Part shown: positions 1-5,022 of the stretch, one piece after another
Numbering within the stretch: the first letter of the stretch is position 1
Layout: each line of letters begins with the position of its first letter
Assembly (NCBI GenBank): GCA_028824575.1
Contig: JAPPDN010000912.1
Span: 1 to 6,063, forward strand
Direction of reading: 5' to 3'
DNA from: Candidatus Poribacteria bacterium
GTDB lineage: Bacteria; Poribacteria; WGA-4E; WGA-3G
DNA length: 6,063 bases
Position numbers and translations under genes: made by a program
The notes under the pieces: generated by a model
What the model was told of the DNA's origin: nothing
What the model saw: the letters and a program-made list of their open reading frames with translations, nothing else
The model's database searches: none

Positions 1-862
1 CTTTAGAGAGTCGATCCTCGTTTTCAAGTGCTCCCCAAAGGAACAACCCTCGGACTTTCACAGCATTCGCCTCATAGAATCCGTGAAGGCTGACAACCCC
101 GACGTGCGCGTCGAAATCCACATCGGGTTTCGGACGGTTCGCTGCTGTGTCTCCGTAGTAGCCAGAGATACCGAGGGTCGCGTTTTCATGGAACGCATAA
201 TCAAGTCGTCCGACGAACGCGGGTGCCTCAGCATTCACAGTTTCAAAGCGCAATTGGTGTCCACGGACTATCCAGTGCCGTGAACTAAAGCCGGTTGAAT
301 CCAATCCATTGACGATTTGCGCTTGGTATTTCAACGGACCGAGTGCCCCAAAAATTTCAACGCCGGTTTCGTGCCAGATCGTTGGAATGAGGTGCGCCTC
401 CGCTTCGGGACGGGTTGTAGTAAAGTAGTGTTGTGGTCGATGCCGTTTCGCGACGAGTCCGACTGGGACGATGATATGTCCAACGCGGAAGTTAAGAGAT
501 GGTCGGAAAGAGAAGACAGCAGCGAGTTTTTCGACGATCACTTCACCACCTTTTTCAATCTCTGTCTCAAATTCTCCAAACTCTTCAAATTTGTCGAATT
601 CCATGGTGCTGCCGGTCCCGCCGTGTTCAAATTCGAGTTCCGATTCAAGTCGGATGGTATCGTTGATACGTTATTTCGGTGCGATGGCAAAACGTTCCAC
701 GTCAATCGCGGCGCGCCTGTCTGGATCGAGTTCCCAGTCAAAATGAGCGTAGTTAATTACGCCGTATCCAGAGACCGAGAACGGATTCGATTCAGGAGTC
801 GCATCAACACTGAGTAAAATAAACATTCCCCAAATAGTGAGGAGAACCAGTTTTTTCTTCAT
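1..862 (-). pseudogene. porin-like outer-membrane beta-barrel gene, interrupted by an in-frame TAA and cut by the window edge
   Basis: The likely start is the ATG at 862, giving a Lys-rich signal peptide (MKKKLVLLTIWGMF..., residues 1-21, possible cleavage after V-D-A). An upstream in-frame ATG at 904 is disfavoured because it lies in a Fur-like site and would spoil the signal peptide. Residues 28-63 begin a barrel-like domain (SGYGVINYAHFDWE). Codon 64 is TAA, yet the same frame stays open for 223 more codons to the window edge. That part has EFEHGGTG (about 77-84), GHIIVPVGL (about 128-136), WHETG (about 163-167) and alternating strands such as ATLGISGYYGD. These suggest a Porin_O_P/OprP-like trimeric porin; the family is from memory. 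The stop falls in APK-*-RINDTIRLESELEFEH, where Tyr would fit. Strong promoters and Fur-like sites upstream suggest iron control. The C-terminus is outside the window. Porin-like nature is fairly sure; true pseudogene versus base error is open. Confidence 0.75.
671..673 (-). other. premature in-frame TAA (codon 64) in the porin-like gene
   Basis: On the minus strand the codons read GCA CCG AAA TAA CGT ATC AAC GAT, with no frame change on either side. One base (TAA from TAT or TAC) would restore a continuous frame. TAA also ends the Nudix, exported-protein, 243-residue and kinase genes here, so recoding is unlikely. Confidence 0.85.
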
Positions 863-882
863 AGGCACACATTTCACAAATA

Positions 883-903
883 TGATATTGAGACTCATTA
901 TCA
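883..903. promoter_or_regulatory. Fur-like operator 1
   Basis: The core GATATTGAGACTCATTATC (884-902) matches the classical 19-bp Fur box GATAATGATAATCATTATC at 16 of 19 positions; the flanked 21-mer matches 18 of 21. It is a near-perfect palindrome with 9 of 10 arm pairs matching. It lies 20-40 bp before the porin-like ATG, where binding could block a transcript or a weak local promoter (TTCACG 926-921, 18 bp, GATAAT 902-897). Fur is the best fit; another Fur-family regulator is possible. Confidence 0.68.
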
Positions 904-963
904 ATTTTAGTTGTTTGGGCCGTGAAATTCTGAATGTTTACCTGAGATTACGCCCTTAAAAAT

Positions 964-984
964 TGATAACGAATCTCATTATCT
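964..984. promoter_or_regulatory. Fur-like operator 2, over the P2 start site
   Basis: The core GATAACGAATCTCATTATC (965-983) matches the Fur box at 15 of 19 positions, and 7 of 9 arm pairs are complementary. It spans roughly -2 to +19 of promoter P2, a usual repressor position. On the minus strand it shares GATAATGAG with operator 1, 81 bp away centre to centre. Confidence 0.6.
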
Positions 985-985
985 T

Positions 986-1018
986 TTAATTATACCCACA
1001 ACGCTTGCGGATGTCAAA
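986..1018. repeat. 33-bp direct repeat, copy 1 (promoter P2 unit)
   Basis: This copy matches the one at 1059-1091 in 26 of 33 positions with no gaps. The first 13 bases (TTAATTATACCCA) and last 8 (ATGTCAAA) are identical; all seven differences lie between, within the promoter spacer. It looks like an old tandem duplication in which only promoter elements were kept. Confidence 0.75.
989..1017 (-). promoter_or_regulatory. sigma-70 promoter P2 (proximal) of the porin-like gene
   Basis: Reading leftward, TTGACA (1017-1012) and TATAAT (994-989) are again separated by 17 bp and are both perfect consensus. The predicted start near 982 lies inside a Fur-like palindrome at 964-984, so a bound repressor would block initiation. 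The leader to the ATG at 862 would be about 120 nt. Confidence 0.82.
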
Positions 1019-1035
1019 TAAAATCGCGCTAAATT

Positions 1036-1049
1036 TGTGAATAATCACA
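1036..1049. promoter_or_regulatory. TGTGA-N4-TCACA palindrome downstream of P1
   Basis: Two perfect 5-bp arms, TGTGA (1036-1040) and TCACA (1045-1049), flank ATAA. The sequence of the arms is CRP-like, but CRP sites have a 6-bp gap; a 4-bp gap is typical of FNR-type sites, whose arms are TTGAT/ATCAA. It sits at about +7 to +20 of P1, so it would suit a repressor. The factor is unknown. Confidence 0.35.
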
Positions 1050-1058
1050 TGAATTGGG

Positions 1059-1091
1059 TTAATTATACCCATAATTTTCGTGAATGTCAAA
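1059..1091. repeat. 33-bp direct repeat, copy 2 (promoter P1 unit)
   Basis: Partner of the copy at 986-1018, offset by 73 bp, close to seven helical turns. Six of the seven differences are transitions. Similarity does not clearly extend beyond the 33 bp, so flanking operators differ between the two units. Confidence 0.75.
1062..1090 (-). promoter_or_regulatory. sigma-70 promoter P1 (distal) of the porin-like gene
   Basis: Reading leftward, TTGACA (1090-1085) and TATAAT (1067-1062) are separated by exactly 17 bp. Both hexamers match the sigma-70 consensus at every position. The predicted start is near 1055, about 193 nt before the ATG at 862. The whole unit is repeated 73 bp further on as P2. 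Confidence 0.82.
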
Positions 1092-1123
1092 AAATCTGCA
1101 AAAAAGTATCAAAAAATTTAATC

Positions 1124-1591
1124 TTATGTCTCTGATAGTTTATGCATTGCTGCTTGATATAGTGCTTTACCTTGGTTTCCAAACGGTCCTGGATTGGATA
1201 GGTTTTCTGGGAACTCCGAGAACAACTTCGCTTCACTGACTTCGTTAAGGTCCAATGGACTCCCTAATTCTTTGATCTCCCCTAAGTAGGCAACCCCCCA
1301 ATATTCGAGGTTGTACATGAAGCAGTGTATGTAGCACAGCACTTCCAGATTTTCCAGTGTCGCGCCGGTCTCTTCTAAGAGTTCACGGTGTGCGGTTTCC
1401 TCTGCCGTTTCCCCGGGCTCGGCGCGTCCACCGGGTATCACCCAAAAGTTATTATCGCGCCATTTGCAGAAGAGTATCTGGTTTTGCTGATGCGCGACGC
1501 AATTGACAAACTCGATTTTTCCCACATCTTCTGGTGGATCCCCGAAGTGGAGAAACATGTGTCCGTCTTGTTCTTCAATTTTCTGGATCAA
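1124..1591 (-). CDS. Nudix hydrolase (TTG start)
   Basis: A 155-residue, probably cytoplasmic Nudix protein. These enzymes hydrolyse nucleoside diphosphates linked to another group, using Mg2+ or Mn2+. Residues 55-77 fit the Nudix box G-x5-E-x7-R-E-U-x-E-E-x-G-U exactly: G55, E61, R69-E70, E73-E74, G76. The metal ligands are therefore intact. The flanks (KWRDNNFWVIPGG before, YWGVAYLGEI after) are typical of small single-domain members, and length is normal. The substrate cannot be read from sequence. The start is TTG at 1591: AGGAG lies 8 nt before it, and no ATG, GTG or TTG lies between it and the upstream in-frame stop. An internal ATG at 1558 has no good ribosome site. The stop is TAA. 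It lies 134 bp after the exported-protein gene, with a hairpin between, so it may have its own promoter; I found no convincing one. Confidence 0.93.
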   Translation of the reverse strand: MIQKIEEQDGHMFLHFGDPPEDVGKIEFVNCVAHQQNQILFCKWRDNNFWVIPGGRAEPGETAEETAHRELLEETGATLENLEVLCYIHCFMYNLEYWGVAYLGEIKELGSPLDLNEVSEAKLFSEFPENLSNPGPFGNQGKALYQAAMHKLSET

Positions 1592-1599
1592 TGCGTGTG

Positions 1600-1604
1600 C
1601 TCCT
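1600..1604 (-). promoter_or_regulatory. ribosome binding site fixing the TTG start of the Nudix gene
   Basis: AGGAG on the minus strand, followed by 8 nt (CACACGCA) and TTG. It is the only good Shine-Dalgarno match for any possible start of this frame. Confidence 0.72.
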
Positions 1605-1675
1605 AATAGTTGGGTTCTTTTAGTTGATAGAGGTTGATGAAGTTAAATTAATTCGGTAATTTTTTGACGAAGCCC

Positions 1676-1697
1676 GGAGCGGTTAGGAAACCGCTCC
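1676..1697. repeat. 22-bp perfect hairpin, REP-like or terminator
   Basis: GGAGCGGTT (1676-1684) and AACCGCTCC (1689-1697) form a perfect 9-bp, GC-rich stem with a 4-base loop. It lies 29 bp after the stop of the exported-protein gene. Neither strand has a T-run right after the stem, so it is not a standard intrinsic terminator. Shorter outer arms GGTAAT (1655-1660) and ATTACC (1710-1715) make a possible wider structure of about 60 bp. The form suggests a dispersed REP-like element, but I can see only this copy; it may still aid termination or protect the mRNA 3' end. Confidence 0.55.
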
Positions 1698-1725
1698 TAC
1701 CGCCTGAGGATTACCAATTTCTATT

Positions 1726-2250
1726 TTACTGTTTTTCCCAAATTTGGACGTTATGTCTCGGCAAATCGAAAGGATATTCGCCGTACGCAAGTGTAGGTAT
1801 CCCGTTATCATCAACTGTGACAACGACATAGAGCCGATGGGGTGAAACACTGGTGTCAACGCGTTCGAGGAACTGCCATTGGTCCCCACTGAAGTTCGTT
1901 ATTCGTATCTTTGTCCAGAGGATACCTTCGTCGTCTGTGTATGTTCCATCCGATATTTGAATGCTATGCGGATCATCTGGCGGTAAGGTGAAACTTTCGC
2001 CGATTGTAGATGTTGAGTTTAAGTGCGTGTGGGACACAAGTACCCAGGTCCCCGGTACAGACACCTCAACGCCGTTCTGATCGACGACCCAAACGTGGTC
2101 GCGTTCTTCTATGGGCATCAGGACATCTGTTTGAGAAACACTGGGGTTTAACACTTGCTGCGTTCTATCACCAGAGGAAAATCCGATGACAAGTGCCGTA
2201 ATCGTTAATATAAATACGAGTTTTATGATGTATCTGTTTTTAATGTTCAT
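1726..2250 (-). CDS. small exported protein of unknown function
   Basis: A 174-residue protein that I cannot place in a family. Residues 1-7 are polar and basic (MNIKNRY), followed by a hydrophobic stretch (about 8-24, IIKLVFILTITALVIGF) and SSG, so it is either a cleaved signal peptide or a single membrane anchor. There is no Cys for a lipoprotein. The rest (about 50-174) is rich in beta-type stretches, Asp, Thr and aromatic residues (DHVWVVDQNG, GILWTKIRITNF, HRLYVVVTVDDNG), as in a compact extracytoplasmic beta domain. The ATG at 2250 has AAGGA 7 nt upstream. The stop is TAA. It starts 76 bp after the 243-residue gene, so it may be the operon's last member or have its own promoter; TAAACA-17-TATACA in the gap is a weak candidate. 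Real gene: confident; role unknown. Confidence 0.82.
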   Translation of the reverse strand: MNIKNRYIIKLVFILTITALVIGFSSGDRTQQVLNPSVSQTDVLMPIEERDHVWVVDQNGVEVSVPGTWVLVSHTHLNSTSTIGESFTLPPDDPHSIQISDGTYTDDEGILWTKIRITNFSGDQWQFLERVDTSVSPHRLYVVVTVDDNGIPTLAYGEYPFDLPRHNVQIWEKQ

Positions 2251-2326
2251 GATAGATTCCTTTAGAAAAAATTGGATTAGGAAATCAAACGCTTGTATAG
2301 ACCGCGGAAAAATCGCTGTTTAAGAC

Positions 2327-3058
2327 TTACGAGTTGTAAAAATCGTAGAATGTCTCAATAGAACATTCGGGCCGTAGCACTTGGTAGGGAAAGCATTGAA
2401 GACAGCCTTCGATCGTTTGCTGCTTACCAAGGCATTCTAAGAATTGCGAGGCGGCGGGTTGGCGAACGGATCCGTGGCGGGCAACAAATTGTCCCCACAA
2501 CGCCCAGAATGTGGTTTCATAACCGACCGGTTTCGCTGTCTCAACGTAGTCTGGTGGAAAAAGTCTCAGGTAGGCTGGAATGTTATAAAGCCAAGAACCA
2601 CCGCGCACTGTTTCTACATCAGGATGATTTGCTTGGATATAGCGAAACATCGCTGATAACTCCGACTTTCGGAGTGGCATTCTCTCCTTACTTAATGTCC
2701 CGTGGTCAGAGGTCTCACGATTTTCAAAGTGAAGCCGAAGTTTTTGCGTGCCGCGCCATGGGTAGACGTATGAGAAACATCCAAAAAATCGCCTCTCATC
2801 AGAAGCGTCTGGTTCCACAGTCATGCGTTGAAGATAGAAGTTGTATGTCCAATCTTCGGGATTATCAGACGCGCAAAGACCTGCGATAAATTCATCCCAG
2901 AGCGGATTCGGAATGTCATGGGAGACTCGCAAATTGAACAAAGTTCGCAATATTGTGTCGTCGATGAGCACATCTGCAAGTGCTTGATTGGAGACTTCGG
3001 CGATTTTCTGAGCGAATCTAACTTGCAGTATCAGAAATTCCTTTGCGTATTGTATCAA
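2327..3058 (-). CDS. conserved-looking hypothetical protein, 243 residues (TTG start)
   Basis: I do not recognise the family. The protein is probably soluble, with no signal peptide or membrane segment. The N-terminal 60 residues look helical (YAKEFLILQVRFAQKIAEVS). The middle has many aromatic residues (DWTYNFYLQRM at 70-80, RRFFGCFSYVYPWRG at 89-103). The clearest motif-like stretch is RGGSWLYNIPAYLRLFPP at 152-169, which suggests a conserved binding or catalytic surface. The C-terminal part has several Cys (C209, C219, C222, C232). The start is TTG at 3058: AGGAG lies 6 nt upstream, an in-frame TAG at 3070-3068 rules out anything longer, and no ATG occurs before residue 79. It begins 32 bp after the VOC gene, so it is probably co-transcribed with it. 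The stop is TAA. Confidence 0.8.
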   Translation of the reverse strand: MIQYAKEFLILQVRFAQKIAEVSNQALADVLIDDTILRTLFNLRVSHDIPNPLWDEFIAGLCASDNPEDWTYNFYLQRMTVEPDASDERRFFGCFSYVYPWRGTQKLRLHFENRETSDHGTLSKERMPLRKSELSAMFRYIQANHPDVETVRGGSWLYNIPAYLRLFPPDYVETAKPVGYETTFWALWGQFVARHGSVRQPAASQFLECLGKQQTIEGCLQCFPYQVLRPECSIETFYDFYNS

Positions 3059-3064
3059 CGGATT

Positions 3065-3069
3065 CTCCT
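3065..3069 (-). promoter_or_regulatory. ribosome binding site fixing the TTG start of the 243-residue gene
   Basis: AGGAG on the minus strand, 6 nt before TTG at 3058-3056. The in-frame TAG overlaps this site, leaving TTG as the only sensible start nearby. Confidence 0.75.
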
Positions 3070-3090
3070 ATATTGCTCCTGACCGACATC

Positions 3091-3456
3091 TCAACCGACT
3101 GTCCCATCCTTTCGCTGATGGAGGATCACACGATTGCCATCAGGGTCTTCAATAATCGCCCAAAAACATACAGCGGATTCACCGAGAGGCGAATGGATCT
3201 GAATTCCTGCTTGTTCTAATTCTTCTAAGGCAGCCTTCACGTCCTCAACAGCAAGCGCGACCGTCCCCCCACCGGGATGTGTGAAATCGTAACCCTGTCC
3301 TAATACCAGTGTGCCGGGATTTATCTCAAATTCTGCCCATGTGCCTTCATGCACCAAACACGCCAGTGGCATCCCAAGTAGGTCACGATAAAAGGTGAGC
3401 GATTTCTGCATATCGCTCACCGCAAAGAAAATAAAGTCGATGCCTAATACATTCAT
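3091..3456 (-). CDS. VOC (glyoxalase/bleomycin-resistance fold) family protein
   Basis: A 121-residue protein with two beta-alpha-beta-beta-beta modules, at about 1-60 and 64-121, as in the vicinal oxygen chelate superfamily. Clear marks are FAVSDMQKSLTFYRDLLGM (11-29), ALAVEDVKAALEEL (67-80) and IEDPDGNRVIL (102-112). By my alignment the usual metal-ligand positions are changed: the first-strand His is F8, the second-module His is T65, and the last-strand Glu is I111. It may thus bind a ligand without metal, or be an unassigned VOC type; the substrate cannot be named. The ATG at 3456 has GGAG 9 nt upstream. It sits 36 bp after the propeller gene and 32 bp before the next, so an operon is likely. 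A perfect 10-bp inverted repeat lies in codons 12-22. The stop is TGA. Confidence 0.9.
   Translation of the reverse strand: MNVLGIDFIFFAVSDMQKSLTFYRDLLGMPLACLVHEGTWAEFEINPGTLVLGQGYDFTHPGGGTVALAVEDVKAALEELEQAGIQIHSPLGESAVCFWAIIEDPDGNRVILHQRKDGTVG
3394..3421. repeat. 10-bp perfect inverted repeat inside the VOC gene
   Basis: GGTGAGCGAT (3394-3403) and ATCGCTCACC (3412-3421) flank an 8-base loop. The mRNA could form a stable hairpin about 35-60 nt after the start codon. The codons specify ordinary VOC residues (V-S-D-M-Q-K-S-L), so this may be chance; no T-run follows. Confidence 0.5.
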
Positions 3457-3492
3457 GGTTACTATCTCCGCAACATCAACCCAAATGTTGTG

Positions 3493-4497
3493 CTAAGCAG
3501 CAAGAATTTGGATCGGATACTCAAGGAGATGGGACAGAGAATACTCGTCGGACGGTGGCTGGTATTCACCATCGTATTCGGGGACTGTCCAGAAAGTCCG
3601 CCAATCCGTGGCTTGATCCCGCCCGATGTAAAGCGTCTTTCCAATAACTGCCCACGCTGTTCCATCGGATGTGAAAGCAATACAGCCCGTGCTAATCCGA
3701 TCGGTGGATTCTGTGAGTTGATTGTTGAGTTCAGCCCACGTCGCGCCGCCATTCTCCGAACGACAGAGCCAAGCACCACCGCCTCTCGGTCCGTTTTGAA
3801 CTGTGGCGATCAGTAGGTCGCGGTCTGTTGGGTGTACAGCGATAGCCGTGCCGTAGCGACGCGGCAACCCTTCAATCCGATTCTCCCAAGAGTGCCCACG
3901 GTCGGCACTGACATAAACACCATTTTGCGTGTTCGCATAAACTCGATTATCGTCTGCAGGACACGTAGTGACCTGATGGACATCTTTATGAAGCTCCGGC
4001 GTGACGGGTTCCCAAGAAATCCCTTCATCGTTGGAACGCATGATGCTTCCGACATGGATATCAGCGTAACAAAAACCGTCTTGGGTTTTGGCAAGCGTCC
4101 GTACGGCTGGTGGACCGCCCCACGGCGTGTACCAATCTTTCCGACACTCTAATTCGTCAAACGCGACGACCCGTTCAGCGGGTCCTTCTTCTCCAACAAG
4201 CCGATAGACGTAAGCCCCCTCATCCGTTCCAATGAGCAGTGTCAACGGATCCTCACGCACAACGAGCAACGAAGCGATTGGATCCTCTATACCTGTTGGA
4301 ATTCGTTTTTCACCATCTTCCGATAAAAATAGTAGCGTTCCATCCGACAAGGCAGACACCACGGCTTGACCGTTTGACAGTGAAACCATTGCGCCATGGG
4401 GAGCCATTTGATGGTCTGTGCCTTTATAGACTACGGTGGGTTCACTATTTCCATCGTCTCCAACGGCATAGATAGCGTTGTAAGTGGCAATAAACAT
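3493..4497 (-). CDS. BNR/Asp-box beta-propeller protein
   Basis: A 334-residue protein with three Asp-box motifs of the S-x-D/N-x-G-x-x-W type: SNDEGISW (155-162), SADRGHSW (197-204) and SENGGATW (247-254). Their spacing of 42-50 residues suits successive propeller blades, seen also in sialidases, photosystem-assembly factors and YVTN/BNR proteins. The first 110 residues show propeller-like strands without Asp-boxes (ALSDGTLLFLSEDG, LLIGTDEGAYVYRL). No signal peptide is seen, so the protein is probably cytoplasmic, unlike many BNR glycosidases. I see no sialidase arginine triad, so a binding or scaffold role is more likely than glycosidase; many relatives are labelled glycosyl hydrolase only by similarity. 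The ATG at 4497 has a strong AAAGGAG 8 nt upstream. It starts 18 bp after the YHGS gene. The stop is TAG. Confidence 0.87.
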   Translation of the reverse strand: MFIATYNAIYAVGDDGNSEPTVVYKGTDHQMAPHGAMVSLSNGQAVVSALSDGTLLFLSEDGEKRIPTGIEDPIASLLVVREDPLTLLIGTDEGAYVYRLVGEEGPAERVVAFDELECRKDWYTPWGGPPAVRTLAKTQDGFCYADIHVGSIMRSNDEGISWEPVTPELHKDVHQVTTCPADDNRVYANTQNGVYVSADRGHSWENRIEGLPRRYGTAIAVHPTDRDLLIATVQNGPRGGGAWLCRSENGGATWAELNNQLTESTDRISTGCIAFTSDGTAWAVIGKTLYIGRDQATDWRTFWTVPEYDGEYQPPSDEYSLSHLLEYPIQILAA

Positions 4498-4515
4498 TAT
4501 GTCTTCTCCTTTAAA

Positions 4516-4911
4516 TCAACCCAATTTATCGACAAGGCGATAGTACTTCCATAGGTCGCCAGATTTATACGTTTCAACTTTGTCTGGTGTTATCTCATCC
4601 TCGGTTACAGCAACCTGCCACGGATCAATGTAGGTTTTCTTGTCATCTAAAATTTTTGCGAGGTCTACAAAATAGATATAAACTGTCTCATCAGGCTCAA
4701 ACTGATCGGGATTGTCAAAGGAGATGAGCCGTTTCGTCATATCTATATTAGAAGTTCCGGGTGGACGCGCCGCGCAAGCCAATGCGAAGAGAAAATCAGG
4801 TGTGAGATAGATTGCATCCAAAGTTTCTTCGGGCGGTCTTCCGGGTGGTGCGTGCGCCTTACGTTTTTTTAATTTGGGAAACGACTGCTTACTTCCGTGG
4901 TATAAGTACAT
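4516..4911 (-). CDS. small YHGS-motif protein, possible ADP-ribosyltransferase-like fold
   Basis: From the chosen start the protein has 131 residues and no signal peptide. It begins MYLYHGS, with Y4-H5-G6-S7, then IYLTPDFLFALACA (34-47) and VYIYFVD (77-83). The order Y-H-G-S, then Y-L-T plus a helix of small residues, is seen in short proteins with an ADP-ribosyltransferase-like fold (for example DUF3990-type). The assignment is by eye and tentative; I cannot identify a sure catalytic Glu. I chose ATG 4911 over ATG 4923 because GGAG overlaps the first codons and lies 6 nt before 4911, while 4923 has no good ribosome site, and the motif then starts at the N-terminus. It is the first gene of the apparent four-gene operon, behind an extended -10 promoter. 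The stop is TGA. Confidence 0.78.
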   Translation of the reverse strand: MYLYHGSKQSFPKLKKRKAHAPPGRPPEETLDAIYLTPDFLFALACAARPPGTSNIDMTKRLISFDNPDQFEPDETVYIYFVDLAKILDDKKTYIDPWQVAVTEDEITPDKVETYKSGDLWKYYRLVDKLG

Positions 4912-4917
4912 TTTTTT

Positions 4918-4921
4918 CTCC
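4918..4921 (-). promoter_or_regulatory. ribosome binding site deciding the YHGS gene start
   Basis: GGAG followed by six A and then ATG at 4911. The site overlaps the alternative ATG at 4923, which itself lacks a Shine-Dalgarno match at normal spacing. Confidence 0.65.
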
Positions 4922-4971
4922 ATGCGTCTGCTGAATATCTCACTGAAGTGTTGGATTCTGTTATAAAATTT

Positions 4972-4980
4972 ATTATATCA
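4972..4980 (-). promoter_or_regulatory. extended -10 promoter of the four-gene operon
   Basis: On the minus strand TGATATAAT gives a perfect TATAAT (4977-4972) with the TGn extension (4980-4978). The -35 region at 17 bp (TCGTAA) is weak, as is common for extended -10 promoters. The predicted start is near 4965, about 54 nt before the ATG at 4911. It lies in the AT-rich 111-bp gap after the kinase gene. Confidence 0.6.
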
Positions 4981-5022
4981 TATTTTGTTTGATTTACGAT
5001 AAAAATTGTCCAAGTCCCTTTT

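Larger units (their letters stand above)
863..1123. other. 261-bp regulatory intergenic region upstream of the porin-like gene
   Basis: This AT-rich gap separates the Nudix stop codon from the porin-like start. I see no gene in it. It holds two tandem consensus promoters, two Fur-like palindromes and a third palindrome, all positioned to control leftward transcription. No hairpin with a T-run follows the Nudix stop, so read-through from upstream is possible. Confidence 0.7.

Noticed and set aside
671..673. TAA as a recoded sense codon
   Set aside because: TAA ends several other apparently intact genes in this window (Nudix, exported, 243-residue and kinase genes), and TGA and TAG end others.
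538..741. Minus-strand frame of 67 codons overlapping the porin-like gene in another phase
   Set aside because: Its translation is low-complexity and it overlaps true porin codons. The porin frame continues without shifting, so no frameshift is needed.
317..817. 166-codon open frame on the plus strand, and a shorter one at 83-283
   Set aside because: Both lie antisense to the porin-like gene, whose minus-frame protein has a signal peptide and barrel motifs. Their translations have no domain-like features and no good ribosome site.
2251..2326. Possible promoter TAAACA-17-TATACA before the exported-protein gene
   Set aside because: Each hexamer matches the consensus at only four positions. 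It is too weak to list as a feature.
2444..3082. Plus-strand open frames opposite the 243-residue gene
   Set aside because: They lack good ribosome sites and family features. The minus frame is the longest and fits the operon spacing.
3810..4475. Open frames on both strands inside the propeller gene
   Set aside because: They are overlapped by the Asp-box protein, which has a strong ribosome site and recognisable motifs. The alternatives have neither.
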